DNA of 23,981 bases from an uncultured Corynebacterium sp. (GTDB taxonomy: Bacteria; Actinomycetota; Actinomycetes; Mycobacteriales; Mycobacteriaceae), in the NCBI RefSeq assembly GCF_946221155.1, contig NZ_CAMIAN010000032.1:1-23981 (forward strand). Direction: 5' to 3'. Of this stretch, positions 7,107 through 14,348 are shown one piece after another (the stretch's first letter is position 1; each line of letters starts with the position of its first letter). A program made the translations under genes and the position numbers. The notes under the pieces were generated by a model. The model saw only the letters and a program-made list of their open reading frames with translations. It was not told the DNA's origin and did not search any database.

Positions 7107-7643
7107 TTAGATTATTGACGCCACAGCTTGGCCCACCACAGCCTGAGCCATCGCCTCTAGCTCCGCCAAGTGGGGCTCAATATCTCCAGTGAACTCGACA
7201 GGTTCGGCCACCGTTTCCCACTCCAGCCCCGTAAGAATGGAGCGCATGGCTTTTTCCGCACCCGTCGTATCGTAGCCACCCCGGATCCACCAGCTGGTGG
7301 GGGTGGCCTTCTTCTCTTCCAAGACGGGCACGTGGACCGTGTCGAAATAGTGCTTCAGGGCGCCGGAGATATAGCCAAAGTTGGCAGTGGTGCCCAGGAT
7401 GATGGCATCTGCTCCGCGGAGTTCCTCCACGTCCGGCTCCAGAGCCTGGCGTTCCAGCACCTGAACGGAGGGCTGGCCAGCTCCCTCGCTTGTGGCCGGA
7501 CTCAGCTCAGCATTCACTTCCTCTGCAGCGGCGCGTGCTGCCGCGAGTACCGTGTCCGCGAGTTTCTGTGCCTTCTCGGTCGGGCTGTGGTGGACGACGA
7601 GGATCGTTACTGGGTGGTCGTCGTTCGTGGTGTTCTTACTCAT
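7107..7643 (-). CDS. Flavodoxin-fold FMN oxidoreductase
   Basis: A 178-residue cytoplasmic protein with a flavodoxin/NADPH-dependent FMN reductase fold. It starts with a beta strand and phosphate loop (VTILVVHHSPTEKAQKLA), has the FMN-side strand ADAIILGTTANFGYISGALKHYFD (residues about 85-105, compare WrbA-type GTP..FGN.SG..K.F.D) and a later WIRGGYDTTGAEKAM segment. ATG 7643 is preferred: a TAGCGT -10 hexamer ends 7 nt upstream, while the extension to 7712 is Cys-rich and unlike the family. The gene is divergent from the gamma-carbonic-anhydrase-like gene with 89 bp between starts. The electron partner is unknown. Confidence 0.8.
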   Translation of the reverse strand: MSKNTTNDDHPVTILVVHHSPTEKAQKLADTVLAAARAAAEEVNAELSPATSEGAGQPSVQVLERQALEPDVEELRGADAIILGTTANFGYISGALKHYFDTVHVPVLEEKKATPTSWWIRGGYDTTGAEKAMRSILTGLEWETVAEPVEFTGDIEPHLAELEAMAQAVVGQAVASII

Positions 7644-7650
7644 GACGCCA

Positions 7651-7656
7651 ACGCTA
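7651..7656 (-). promoter_or_regulatory. -10 hexamer TAGCGT, leaderless
   Basis: TAGCGT on the minus strand ends 7 nt before ATG 7643. The same hexamer precedes the lipoprotein gene at 18686. Confidence 0.4.
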
Positions 7657-7719
7657 CCGATCCTGCAGAAGTGAGTGGGACATCCGCGGCATGGTGAGGC
7701 GTGGGCGTCCAAAAATAGT

Positions 7720-7725
7720 TAGGCT
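7720..7725 (+). promoter_or_regulatory. -10 hexamer TAGGCT, leaderless
   Basis: TAGGCT ends 7 nt before ATG 7733, matching the arrangement ahead of the gene at 4011. Confidence 0.45.
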
Positions 7726-7732
7726 AAGAAAC

Positions 7733-8290
7733 ATGAATGCAGCACCACTTATCCTTCCGTATCAAGGCAAGACGCCGAGGATCCACCGCAGTGCGATGAT
7801 CTCCCCGGGCGTGACCATCATTGGGGATGTGGAAATCGGGGCGGATTCCTCCGTGTTCTACGGGTGCGTGCTGCGCGGCGACGTGGGAGCGATTCGCATC
7901 GGCGAGCGGACGAACGTGCAGGATAACTCCGTGATGCACGTGGAGCGCGGCCAAGTGTGCGTGCTGGAAGACGACGTGACGATCGGTCATCAGGCGCTGA
8001 TCCACTCCTCGCACGTGGGGGCGGGAACGCTGATTGGCATGCAATCGGCACTGCTATCGGGTTCCACTATCGGTGGCGGTAGCCTCGTCGCCGCAGGCGC
8101 GGTAGTGCTGGAAGGTCAGCAAATACCGGCGGGATTCTTGGCAGCAGGTCTACCCGCGAAGGTGCGCCGCGCGCTGACGGAAGAAGAGCGCCAGGGCTTC
8201 ATCGCTCACGCGGCGCGCTATGTAGAAACTGCTCGTAACCAGGCCAGCGCTGCAGAAGCGCTGTCTTTGGAAGACGTGTACTTCGAGTAG
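7733..8290 (+). CDS. Gamma-carbonic-anhydrase family protein (left-handed beta-helix)
   Basis: A 185-residue trimeric hexapeptide-repeat protein of the gamma-CA/YrdA/PaaY group. Imperfect hexapeptides run from about residue 24 to 140 (ISPGVTIIGDVEIGADSSVF...). The three zinc-ligand histidines of gamma-carbonic anhydrases are present: His69 (SVMH), His86 (TIGH) and His91 (ALIH). The RGDVGAIRIGERTNVQDN block is diagnostic. ATG 7733 gives the family's usual N-terminus and has a -10 hexamer 7 nt upstream; the earlier frame start at 7691 adds 14 atypical residues. Many family members have weak or no carbonic anhydrase activity, so activity is not certain. Confidence 0.88.
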   Translation: MNAAPLILPYQGKTPRIHRSAMISPGVTIIGDVEIGADSSVFYGCVLRGDVGAIRIGERTNVQDNSVMHVERGQVCVLEDDVTIGHQALIHSSHVGAGTLIGMQSALLSGSTIGGGSLVAAGAVVLEGQQIPAGFLAAGLPAKVRRALTEEERQGFIAHAARYVETARNQASAAEALSLEDVYFE

Positions 8291-8304
8291 CCTCCCACCA
8301 CGCC

Positions 8305-8321
8305 CGACGTGATCACCGTCG
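8305..8321. promoter_or_regulatory. Quasi-palindrome around GTGATCAC
   Basis: CGACG and CGTCG flank a TGATCA core (an 8-bp palindrome GTGATCAC lies inside). It sits between the gamma-CA stop and the AT3 promoter. It could be a weak terminator or an operator; there is no T-run. Confidence 0.3.
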
Positions 8322-8373
8322 CAGCTTGAGGCCTTCTCGGGTGAGTCGTTTCGATATTTTTCGCGCTGGTCAA

Positions 8374-8379
8374 TAGACT
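8374..8379 (+). promoter_or_regulatory. -10 hexamer TAGACT
   Basis: TAGACT ends 10 nt before ATG 8390, and no ribosome-binding site is visible. The transcript would have a leader of 0-3 nt. Confidence 0.45.
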
Positions 8380-8389
8380 TATCCAAGTT

Positions 8390-10792
8390 ATGGCACAGGG
8401 AAACTCTTCGGCGGACGATAGCTCAGCCACGAAGGCAGAGCAGTCCAACGCCACAAAGGTAAAGCAAAAGGCAACGGCAGAGGCCGGCGCCACGACCAAG
8501 GGCACCTCCGGTAAGCCCGGCGCATCGTCCAGCATGATGCGCTACGACATCGAAGGTCTGCGCGGCCTAGCCATCGGCCTGGTCGTGATCTTCCACGTCT
8601 TCGTCGGCAAAGTCAGCTCCGGCGTGGACGTGTTCTTGCTGCTCGGCGGCATTTTCTTCTTCGGCAGCCAGCTGCGCAACGCGCAGAACCCGAAGGGGCT
8701 CACCTTCATTCAGTCACTGATTCGCATCATCCGGCGACTATTCCCGCTGCTTGCAGTGGTGGTCGCCAGTGTGTTGGCGGCTTCGCTACTTCTCATGAAT
8801 CGCCTGGTGCACGTACAGATGGCAAAGGATGCGGTGGCTTCCCTGGGCTACTACATCAACTGGCAGCTGGCATACTCCGGTCGCGAATACACCTCTGTGC
8901 GCACCACCGTGAGCCCCTTCCAGCACCTGTGGTCCATGTCGGCGCAGCTGCAGATCTACGTAGCGTCCTTGGTGGTCGTTACTCTGCTTGCCCTGATCTT
9001 CCGGAAGTACGCACGCCCGGCTCTGCTGGTTGTATTGACCGCCGCAACGGTGCTTTCCTTCGCCTACGCCACGTACTTCCACTTTGAAGACCAGACCGTC
9101 AACTACTACTCCACGCTGAGCCGCTTCTGGGAGATCGGCTTGGGTGGCCTCCTGGGCATGTTGCTGCTGCGTCGCGACGCAAACGGCAACCCGGTGCTGC
9201 GCCCAATGGGCCGATGGACCCGCGCCGTAATGGGCATCGTTGGCCTGGGCATGATCATCAGCACCGGTCTCTTCCTCGACGGCGCGGATCAATTCCCCGG
9301 CCCTTGGACGCTAATCCCGCTGGTTGGTGCCCTACTGGTAGTCCTTTCCGGTCACTCCGGCGAGCCCGTCGGCGTCACTCGCCTACTGTTGACGCGCCCG
9401 TTCCAGTTCCTCGGCCGCATTAGTTACGCCCTGTACGTCTGGCACTGGCCAATTCTGGTTCTGTGCGTCTACTACTTCAACGTCCCGAAGGTCAGCCCGG
9501 CCCTCGGCGCGGCTGTGATCGCAGCCAGTGTGGTGCTGGCCTGGCTCTCCAACAAGCTGATTGAGCGTCCCCTGCGACAGGGCAAGAAGCCCGAGCGTAG
9601 CTGGGTGCTGCTCAGCCCAAAGTATTGGGCAAAGTCCCTGTCCGCCTGGCCGAAGGCCGTCTATGCCGTGCTGATTCTGGTGCTCGCTGGAGCCGTGGTG
9701 GCGTCACCACAATATTTGCAACACCGCGAGGATGTGAACAGCGAACAGCTGTGGGATCTGGCCGCAGATAGGTCGATCTACCCCGGTGCGTCGAGCTTCC
9801 TGGTGAACGCCCCCGTGCCGGAGAACATGCCACTCGTGCCGCCGCTGGAGGACTTCCACGCCCTGCTGCCGCAGACGCAGCCCGATGGTTGCCAGATCGG
9901 TTTCGATAGCGATGCCCTGATCCTGACGAAGAATTTCAACCGTTCCGACGAGGAATGCGCCTACGGCGACGTCAACTCCGACAAGACCATCTATGTGATC
10001 GGCGGCTCACACTCCGAACACTACATTCCGGCGCTGGACATCGTGGGCCGCAACCGGCACGTGAAGATGATCCCGCTGCTGAAGATGGGCTGCCCGGTAA
10101 ACGCCAAGATCACGCGAGTCAATGGCGAAGAGTACCCCTCCTGCCTCAGCTGGTCGGAGAAAGTCGTGGACTACATCAAGAAGAACCCGCCGACAGAGGG
10201 CATCTTCATGACCGGTACGCGCCCGACCTCGATCGCCGGCGGTGGCCCGGAGCAGGTGCCGCAAGAGTACAAGGATCTGGTGCAGAGCTTCACGGATCAG
10301 GGGATTCACAGTTGGCTGATGCGCGATAACCCGTGGCAGACCACCGATGAGGGCGCTCCCCGCGACATGCGCGCCTGCGTGGCCGAGATGATGGAAGGCA
10401 AGCAGGGCGAGGTTGCGGAAAACGCGGACTTCCCCGGCCTTGCGAACCCCGGCCGCCCGAACTTCGACGAAGTGCTGGCCATCAACGCCGAGTGCGGCCA
10501 GAGCGTTTGGGATTCCCTGCTGCCTGTGGATCCTTCCATCGAAGCGTACAAGGGCATGGACGTAACCCTCATGGATCTGACTGCTGCGGTGTGCCGCGAG
10601 GATTGGTGCCCTTCCATCATCGGCAACATGGCGGTCTACCGCGATGCGCACCACTTCAACAACATCTTCGCGGAAACGCTGGCTCCGGAGATCGAGGCAC
10701 AGATGTTCGACCCGAACCACAAGATTCCGCCGATGAACGCCGGCCTAATGCCGAAGCATAATCAGCCGGCTCCGCCGAATCCGCAGAACTAG
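8390..10792 (+). CDS. AT3-SGNH membrane acyltransferase (OafA-like)
   Basis: An 800-residue fusion of an acyltransferase-3 membrane domain and a C-terminal SGNH domain. Such proteins move acyl (often acetyl) groups from the cytoplasm onto cell-surface glycans or lipids. Residues 1-49 are polar and disordered (Ala/Thr/Lys/Ser-rich). The AT3 domain (about 50-440) opens with YDIEGLRGLAIGLVVIFHV, containing the conserved His69, and includes FLGRISYALYVWHWPI. A hydrophobic helix at about 423-440 leads to the extracytoplasmic SGNH domain, with Ser540 in VIGGSHSEHY and the Asp752/His755 pair in RDAHHFNN. Cysteines in the SGNH part may be disulfide-bonded. In corynebacteria, envelope targets such as arabinogalactan or trehalose mycolates are plausible but not shown by the sequence. 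Confidence 0.9.
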   Translation: MAQGNSSADDSSATKAEQSNATKVKQKATAEAGATTKGTSGKPGASSSMMRYDIEGLRGLAIGLVVIFHVFVGKVSSGVDVFLLLGGIFFFGSQLRNAQNPKGLTFIQSLIRIIRRLFPLLAVVVASVLAASLLLMNRLVHVQMAKDAVASLGYYINWQLAYSGREYTSVRTTVSPFQHLWSMSAQLQIYVASLVVVTLLALIFRKYARPALLVVLTAATVLSFAYATYFHFEDQTVNYYSTLSRFWEIGLGGLLGMLLLRRDANGNPVLRPMGRWTRAVMGIVGLGMIISTGLFLDGADQFPGPWTLIPLVGALLVVLSGHSGEPVGVTRLLLTRPFQFLGRISYALYVWHWPILVLCVYYFNVPKVSPALGAAVIAASVVLAWLSNKLIERPLRQGKKPERSWVLLSPKYWAKSLSAWPKAVYAVLILVLAGAVVASPQYLQHREDVNSEQLWDLAADRSIYPGASSFLVNAPVPENMPLVPPLEDFHALLPQTQPDGCQIGFDSDALILTKNFNRSDEECAYGDVNSDKTIYVIGGSHSEHYIPALDIVGRNRHVKMIPLLKMGCPVNAKITRVNGEEYPSCLSWSEKVVDYIKKNPPTEGIFMTGTRPTSIAGGGPEQVPQEYKDLVQSFTDQGIHSWLMRDNPWQTTDEGAPRDMRACVAEMMEGKQGEVAENADFPGLANPGRPNFDEVLAINAECGQSVWDSLLPVDPSIEAYKGMDVTLMDLTAAVCREDWCPSIIGNMAVYRDAHHFNNIFAETLAPEIEAQMFDPNHKIPPMNAGLMPKHNQPAPPNPQN

Positions 10793-10835
10793 CGGGCCAT
10801 AGCGGGTTTCTCGGCAAGGCTGGCTCGGTGCCGCC

Positions 10836-11654
10836 CTAGGCGCGGCGCTCCGTGGCCTCCACCAACAGCGGCACCCCGTTTGCCGCCGTGGTGCGTAGCG
10901 ACCAAGTGCACATATCCGTCAGGTCGGAGCGCGCGGGCGAGATCTCCACGATGGGCGTGCCGCGCTGGGCCGCGATCGCGGGCAGGCCTGCGGCGGGCCA
11001 CACCACGCCCGAAGTGCCAATGATCACCACCAGATCCGCCGCCCGCATTGCCTCCTCGGCGGCTTCCCATTCCCGGTGTGGCAACGGTTCGCCGAACCAC
11101 ACCACGCCCGGTCGCACCGGGTTCCCGCACAGCGAGCACGTCGGCGGCGTTGCGCGTTCCACCTGCTTCTCGGGCAGATCCGGCATCCGCGCGGGTTTGC
11201 TACATATGCTGCAGCGGTATTTAAACAGGCTGCCATGCAGATGCGCCACGTTCTTACTGCCGCCACGCTCGTGCAGGTCGTCGATGTTCTGGGTTGTTAC
11301 ATGTACGGTGACGCCCCCTCGTTCCGCCCACTCACCTATCGCCCGGTGCCCCGCGTTTGCCTCTGCGCGGCGGCATAGCACCGCCCGCCACAAGTACCAG
11401 GCAAGCATGGGCTCGGGATCCTTTGCCCAGGAATCCAAGCTGGCCATCGCCTGGGGATCAACATGCGACCAGATACCGGTCTGCGCATCGCGGAAGGTAT
11501 CCAAACCGGAATCGGCGGACATGCCCGCCCCAGTGAACACCTCCACGTACTTGGCGCCGCCCACTGTGGCGACGAGATCCTCCGGCAGATCCTTCAACCT
11601 CAGCGGCTGGAGAGCCTCGGAGGTGGACTGCGGGCTGGCGATCACGGTGACCAT
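10836..11654 (-). CDS. cobB: Sir2-family NAD-dependent protein deacylase
   Basis: A 272-residue sirtuin that removes acyl groups from lysines using NAD+. Visible motifs are VFTGAGMSADSGLDTFRD (40-56), TQNIDDLHE (121-129), the catalytic His140 in HLHG, four zinc cysteines (148, 151, 173, 176), WFGEPLP, and the GTSGVVWPAA nucleotide loop. Tyr87 and Arg90 (AWYLWR) form the YxxR signature that in class III sirtuins (SIRT5, CobB) recognises succinyl- or malonyl-lysine. Desuccinylase activity is therefore expected, by inference. The ATG is fixed by the frame, with a possible leaderless -10 (TAGTGT) 6 nt upstream. It is convergent with the AT3 gene and divergent from the YbjQ gene. Confidence 0.92.
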   Translation of the reverse strand: MVTVIASPQSTSEALQPLRLKDLPEDLVATVGGAKYVEVFTGAGMSADSGLDTFRDAQTGIWSHVDPQAMASLDSWAKDPEPMLAWYLWRAVLCRRAEANAGHRAIGEWAERGGVTVHVTTQNIDDLHERGGSKNVAHLHGSLFKYRCSICSKPARMPDLPEKQVERATPPTCSLCGNPVRPGVVWFGEPLPHREWEAAEEAMRAADLVVIIGTSGVVWPAAGLPAIAAQRGTPIVEISPARSDLTDMCTWSLRTTAANGVPLLVEATERRA

Positions 11655-11660
11655 GCCCCC

Positions 11661-11666
11661 ACACTA
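11661..11666 (-). promoter_or_regulatory. Possible -10 hexamer TAGTGT
   Basis: TAGTGT on the minus strand ends 6 nt before ATG 11654. Position 4 deviates from the TANANT consensus, so support is weak. Confidence 0.3.
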
Positions 11667-11716
11667 GCCGGAAGGCCAAACGAAGTTCTCACGCGCGCGC
11701 AGCCCACGCAGTCCTC

Positions 11717-11722
11717 TATAGT
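11717..11722 (+). promoter_or_regulatory. -10 hexamer TATAGT for the YbjQ gene
   Basis: TATAGT matches TANANT and would start a transcript near 11729, giving a leader of about 66 nt with a GAAAGG ribosome-binding site. No clear -35 was found. Confidence 0.4.
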
Positions 11723-11794
11723 CAGTTGCATAAGCGCGCCCGCGGCAGACGTGGGCGTCATTAAGAAAGAACTCGCAGAAAGGCCAGCAACGCC

Positions 11795-12112
11795 ATGATC
11801 GTCACTACCACCAACACCGTCGAAGGCCACACCATCGGCCAGTACCTGCGCATCGTCTCGGGCGAGACGGTGGCCGGTATCAACATGTTCAAGGACATCG
11901 GCGCGGGCTTCCGCAACATCACCGGTGGCCGCTCCTCCGCATACGAGGGCGAGATCCTGCAGGCTCGCGAGACCGCGCTGAAGGAGATGGTGGATCGCGC
12001 GCTGGAGATGGGTGCCCACGGCATCGTCGGCGTGGACGTGGACTACGAGTCCCTGGGGCAGGGCGGCATGGTGATGGTCAGCGCAACCGGCACTGCCGTC
12101 ACCTTCCAGTAG
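11795..12112 (+). CDS. YbjQ/UPF0145 family protein
   Basis: A 105-residue cytoplasmic protein of the YbjQ family (DUF74, annotated as putative heavy-metal binding; it forms pentamers in known structures). The family hallmarks are visible: MIVTTTNTVEGH at the start, LRIVSGETVAGINMFKDIGAGFRNITGGRSSAYEGE in the middle, and the closing GAHGIVGVDVDYESLG plus MVMVSATGTAV. It is full length. A GAAAGG precedes the start by about 11 nt. Its true role is unknown. Confidence 0.9.
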   Translation: MIVTTTNTVEGHTIGQYLRIVSGETVAGINMFKDIGAGFRNITGGRSSAYEGEILQARETALKEMVDRALEMGAHGIVGVDVDYESLGQGGMVMVSATGTAVTFQ

Positions 12113-12113
12113 A

Positions 12114-12128
12114 CCCCGGTGGCCGGGG
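12114..12128. terminator. Short GC hairpin between convergent genes
   Basis: CCCCGG, a TGG loop and CCGGGG form a 6-bp stem just after the YbjQ stop codon. No T-run follows, so intrinsic termination is uncertain. Confidence 0.35.
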
Positions 12129-12174
12129 ATAACCCGGCGCGACTGACCCACCGTGCCATCCCGAGCGCCAACCT

Positions 12175-12981
12175 TTAGACCTGGTCGAGCGGCCGGATCA
12201 TGATGGACTCCACATCCATGTGGCGGGGGCGGTCCGCGATCCAGCGGATAGCCTCGCCGATATCCTCTGCCTGCAGATTTAGCTTGTCCGCGTAGACCTC
12301 CTCGGCGCGCTCGGCATCGCCCTTAAAGCGGTTTAAGCTGAAGTCGGTAGCCACCCGGCCCGGATCCACCTGGCAGACGCGCACGCCCGCCTCGGCGAAC
12401 TCCATACGCATCACGTCGGTCAGGGCAGTCTGCCCGAATTTCGCCGCGTTGTAACCCGCACCCCCGCGGTAGGCGCCGCGACCTGCAACGGAAACCACGT
12501 TAATAACCTGCGGCGCGTCCGCCACCTGCAGCTGATCGAACAGCGCGCGCGTGACCTCCAGGGTGCCCATCACGTTCGCCTCGAACATCCAGCGCCAATC
12601 CTCCGGATCGGCTTCCAGCACAGGATCGAGCCCCCGCGCGCCGCCTGCGTTGTTGACCAGTAGGTCTAGCTTGGAGCCCGTCAGCTCGGCGAGCGCTGCG
12701 GTGAAATTATCTATTGACGCCCTATCCGTCACATCCAGCACAAGGGGCGTAGCCTTGCCGCCCTCCTGGGCAATCGTTTTCGCTACCTGCTCTAGCTTTT
12801 CTGCGCGGCGCGCGGCCAGAACCACATGCCAGCCGTCCGCGGCCAGCAGCTTAGCGGTGGCTTCGCCGATGCCGGCACTCGCGCCGGTGACGACGGCGAC
12901 GCGGGAGTTGGTTGGTGGGGTGGGCGTGGACCCTGAATCCGTGGACTCTGCACGCGTGGACTCTGCATTAGTAGAACTCAT
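12175..12981 (-). CDS. SDR-family NAD(P)-dependent oxidoreductase
   Basis: A 268-residue classical short-chain dehydrogenase. Residues 1-26 are a Ser/Thr/Pro-rich disordered lead (MSSTNAESTRAEST). The Rossmann domain follows with TGASAGIG (32-39), NNAG (110-113), Asn136, catalytic Ser164 (VVSVAGRG), and Tyr177/Lys181 (YNAAK). The AARRAEKL segment after the second strand suggests NADP preference. It resembles the YdfG/serine-3-dehydrogenase group, but the substrate is not predictable. ATG 12981 is chosen: TACATT, a perfect TANANT, ends 7 nt upstream; the extension to 13074 is not SDR-like. It is divergent from the low-complexity membrane protein at 13127. Confidence 0.88.
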   Translation of the reverse strand: MSSTNAESTRAESTDSGSTPTPPTNSRVAVVTGASAGIGEATAKLLAADGWHVVLAARRAEKLEQVAKTIAQEGGKATPLVLDVTDRASIDNFTAALAELTGSKLDLLVNNAGGARGLDPVLEADPEDWRWMFEANVMGTLEVTRALFDQLQVADAPQVINVVSVAGRGAYRGGAGYNAAKFGQTALTDVMRMEFAEAGVRVCQVDPGRVATDFSLNRFKGDAERAEEVYADKLNLQAEDIGEAIRWIADRPRHMDVESIMIRPLDQV

Positions 12982-12988
12982 GGATCCC

Positions 12989-12994
12989 AATGTA
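12989..12994 (-). promoter_or_regulatory. -10 hexamer TACATT, leaderless
   Basis: TACATT on the minus strand ends exactly 7 nt before ATG 12981. GGGA also lies in the gap, so a leadered start is not excluded. Confidence 0.45.
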
Positions 12995-13079
12995 GCGACC
13001 AACCATAGGGCGCGAGGGCCATTTAGCTTTGGTTTGAGGCAATACCTGCAGAACACTGCAATAGAGAAAGCCATGCATT

Positions 13080-13102
13080 AACCTTTCCCTTTAGCAAAGG
13101 TT
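13080..13102. promoter_or_regulatory. Inverted repeat AACCTTT-N9-AAAGGTT
   Basis: A perfect 7-bp dyad lies in the divergent promoter region between the SDR gene and the membrane protein at 13127. It may be an operator, or a hairpin just ahead of the AAGGA ribosome-binding site. Confidence 0.4.
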
Positions 13103-13126
13103 ATGGCATCCCCTTAAGGAATTCTT

Positions 13127-14143
13127 ATGACTAATAATTACGGAGGCGGTTACCCCGGCCCCGGAGATGGTTCCCAGAACAACCCGGGACAGAACCCAAA
13201 TCAGCCCCAGAATCCGTTTGGCCAGCAGGGCTACGGTAATCAACAGTTCCCGAGCAACCAGAACCAAGGACAACAGGGTCAGCCGGGCCAGTCAGGTTAT
13301 GGTCAACAGCCGTACGGCCAGCAGGGGCAACCGAGCCAACCGGGATACGGCCCGCAGGGGTATGGCCAGCAAGGCTTCGGTCAGCAGGGGTACGGCCAAC
13401 CGGGCCAGCCGGGTCAGAATCCGTTCAACTCGCAGCCTTATGGCGCGTACGGCCAGCCAGGCAATGCCGGAGGTAACGGCGGTGGCAACGGCGGCAAGAT
13501 CATCGGCATCATCGTCGCCGCAGTGGTCGTAATCGGCCTGATCGTTGGTGGTTTCTTCCTACTGAACAAGGATGACGAAGAGAGCACGGACGCCTCCAGT
13601 TCCTCGTCGAGCTCTGAAGAGTCTGGCTCGTCGGAGGAGACCAGCGAGAGCTCCTCCGAATCCAGCTCGGATTCCAGCACCTCGGAGACTTCATCTTCCT
13701 CCAAGGAGCCTGCGAAGGCTGGCGATATCGGCGGCCCGGATCATTCGATGGACAGGACTTATGCCGACGCGATGCCCAAGCAGATGCAGGATCTGGTGTA
13801 CGACTGCCGTAACGGCACCTTCGAACTGGCACGCGATAACAACCGCAGGGTCAAGGGCGTGCAGTGCACCGGTGTATGGGACGCCGCTTGGGAGTTCAAG
13901 AAAGTGGACTTCGTCCGTGATGCGAAATTCGTACCTGAGGAAATCGACTACGTGAAGAAACAGGGCGCTAAAATTTGGTCCGATGACCCAGACAACTTCG
14001 CGGGCTACCTACTTCAGGGTTCCAAGCCATTCCTATTCGTCATTAACAAGTCCAAGGGCATCGCCATGGAAACCAAGATGCACTTCGAAGACGAATCCGC
14101 CCTGCAAGAGGCTCTCACCCAGTTGGGCTACAAGAAGCCTTAG
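13127..14143 (+). CDS. Membrane-anchored low-complexity protein, paralog 1
   Basis: A 338-residue protein of unknown function. Residues 1-123 are an extreme Gln/Gly/Pro/Tyr/Asn low-complexity region, with repeated GQQGYGQ- and QPGQ-type units and two NPF tripeptides. One transmembrane helix follows (124-147, KIIGIIVAAVVVIGLIVGGFF). A Ser/Glu/Asp-rich stalk (about 151-192) leads to a C-terminal domain (about 199-338) with two cysteines (227, 247), probably disulfide-linked if extracellular. The predicted topology is N-in, C-out. The ribosome-binding site AAGGA is 6 nt before the ATG. A tandem paralog follows at 14349: the C-terminal domains align from GDIGGPDHS (here) with GDVGGPDDS, including DAMP, the DCRNGTF/KCKDGTF cysteine and the QCTGV/NCKGV cysteine. 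Confidence 0.8.
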   Translation: MTNNYGGGYPGPGDGSQNNPGQNPNQPQNPFGQQGYGNQQFPSNQNQGQQGQPGQSGYGQQPYGQQGQPSQPGYGPQGYGQQGFGQQGYGQPGQPGQNPFNSQPYGAYGQPGNAGGNGGGNGGKIIGIIVAAVVVIGLIVGGFFLLNKDDEESTDASSSSSSSEESGSSEETSESSSESSSDSSTSETSSSSKEPAKAGDIGGPDHSMDRTYADAMPKQMQDLVYDCRNGTFELARDNNRRVKGVQCTGVWDAAWEFKKVDFVRDAKFVPEEIDYVKKQGAKIWSDDPDNFAGYLLQGSKPFLFVINKSKGIAMETKMHFEDESALQEALTQLGYKKP

Positions 14144-14160
14144 CTTCAGCACAGAGGAAT

Positions 14161-14170
14161 CCCCCCCCCC
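14161..14170. repeat. Poly-C tract (C10)
   Basis: Ten consecutive cytosines lie 18 bp after the stop of paralog 1 and about 180 bp before paralog 2. Such tracts are prone to slippage and could alter promoter spacing. Confidence 0.7.
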
Positions 14171-14213
14171 GCTATTCACCCCTATTCCAATAAAAGAATA
14201 ACGACTAGGAACA

Positions 14214-14284
14214 TCCCGCGGATCTCGTAACATTTGACCTACTGAGCGCCGCGGGAAGGCGCCCTTCACACGAGACCGGGCGCC
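14214..14284 (+). other. Structured leader ahead of paralog 2
   Basis: Two adjacent hairpins can form: TCCCGCGG (14214-14221) with CCGCGGGA (14249-14256), and GGCGCCC (14258-14264) with GGGCGCC (14278-14284). TCTCGT in the first loop (14223-14228) complements ACGAGA in the second loop (14270-14275), so a loop-loop interaction is possible. It may be a terminator for paralog 1 or a leader RNA of paralog 2. The spacer (14144-14348) has no coding region. Confidence 0.45.
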
Positions 14285-14348
14285 ATTTGCTTCCCAGGCA
14301 CCAAAAGCCGAAAACGACGTTTCCAGAGATTTAAGGACCTGCCCTCTC

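Noticed and set aside
12982..13074. N-terminal extension of the SDR protein
   Set aside because: It is not SDR-like and has a worse start context; the -10 hexamer at 12989-12994 would lie inside it.
13250..13470. DNA minisatellite in paralog 1
   Set aside because: The repeats are imperfect at the DNA level and follow codon repeats of the Gln/Gly tail, so they are best described as protein low complexity.
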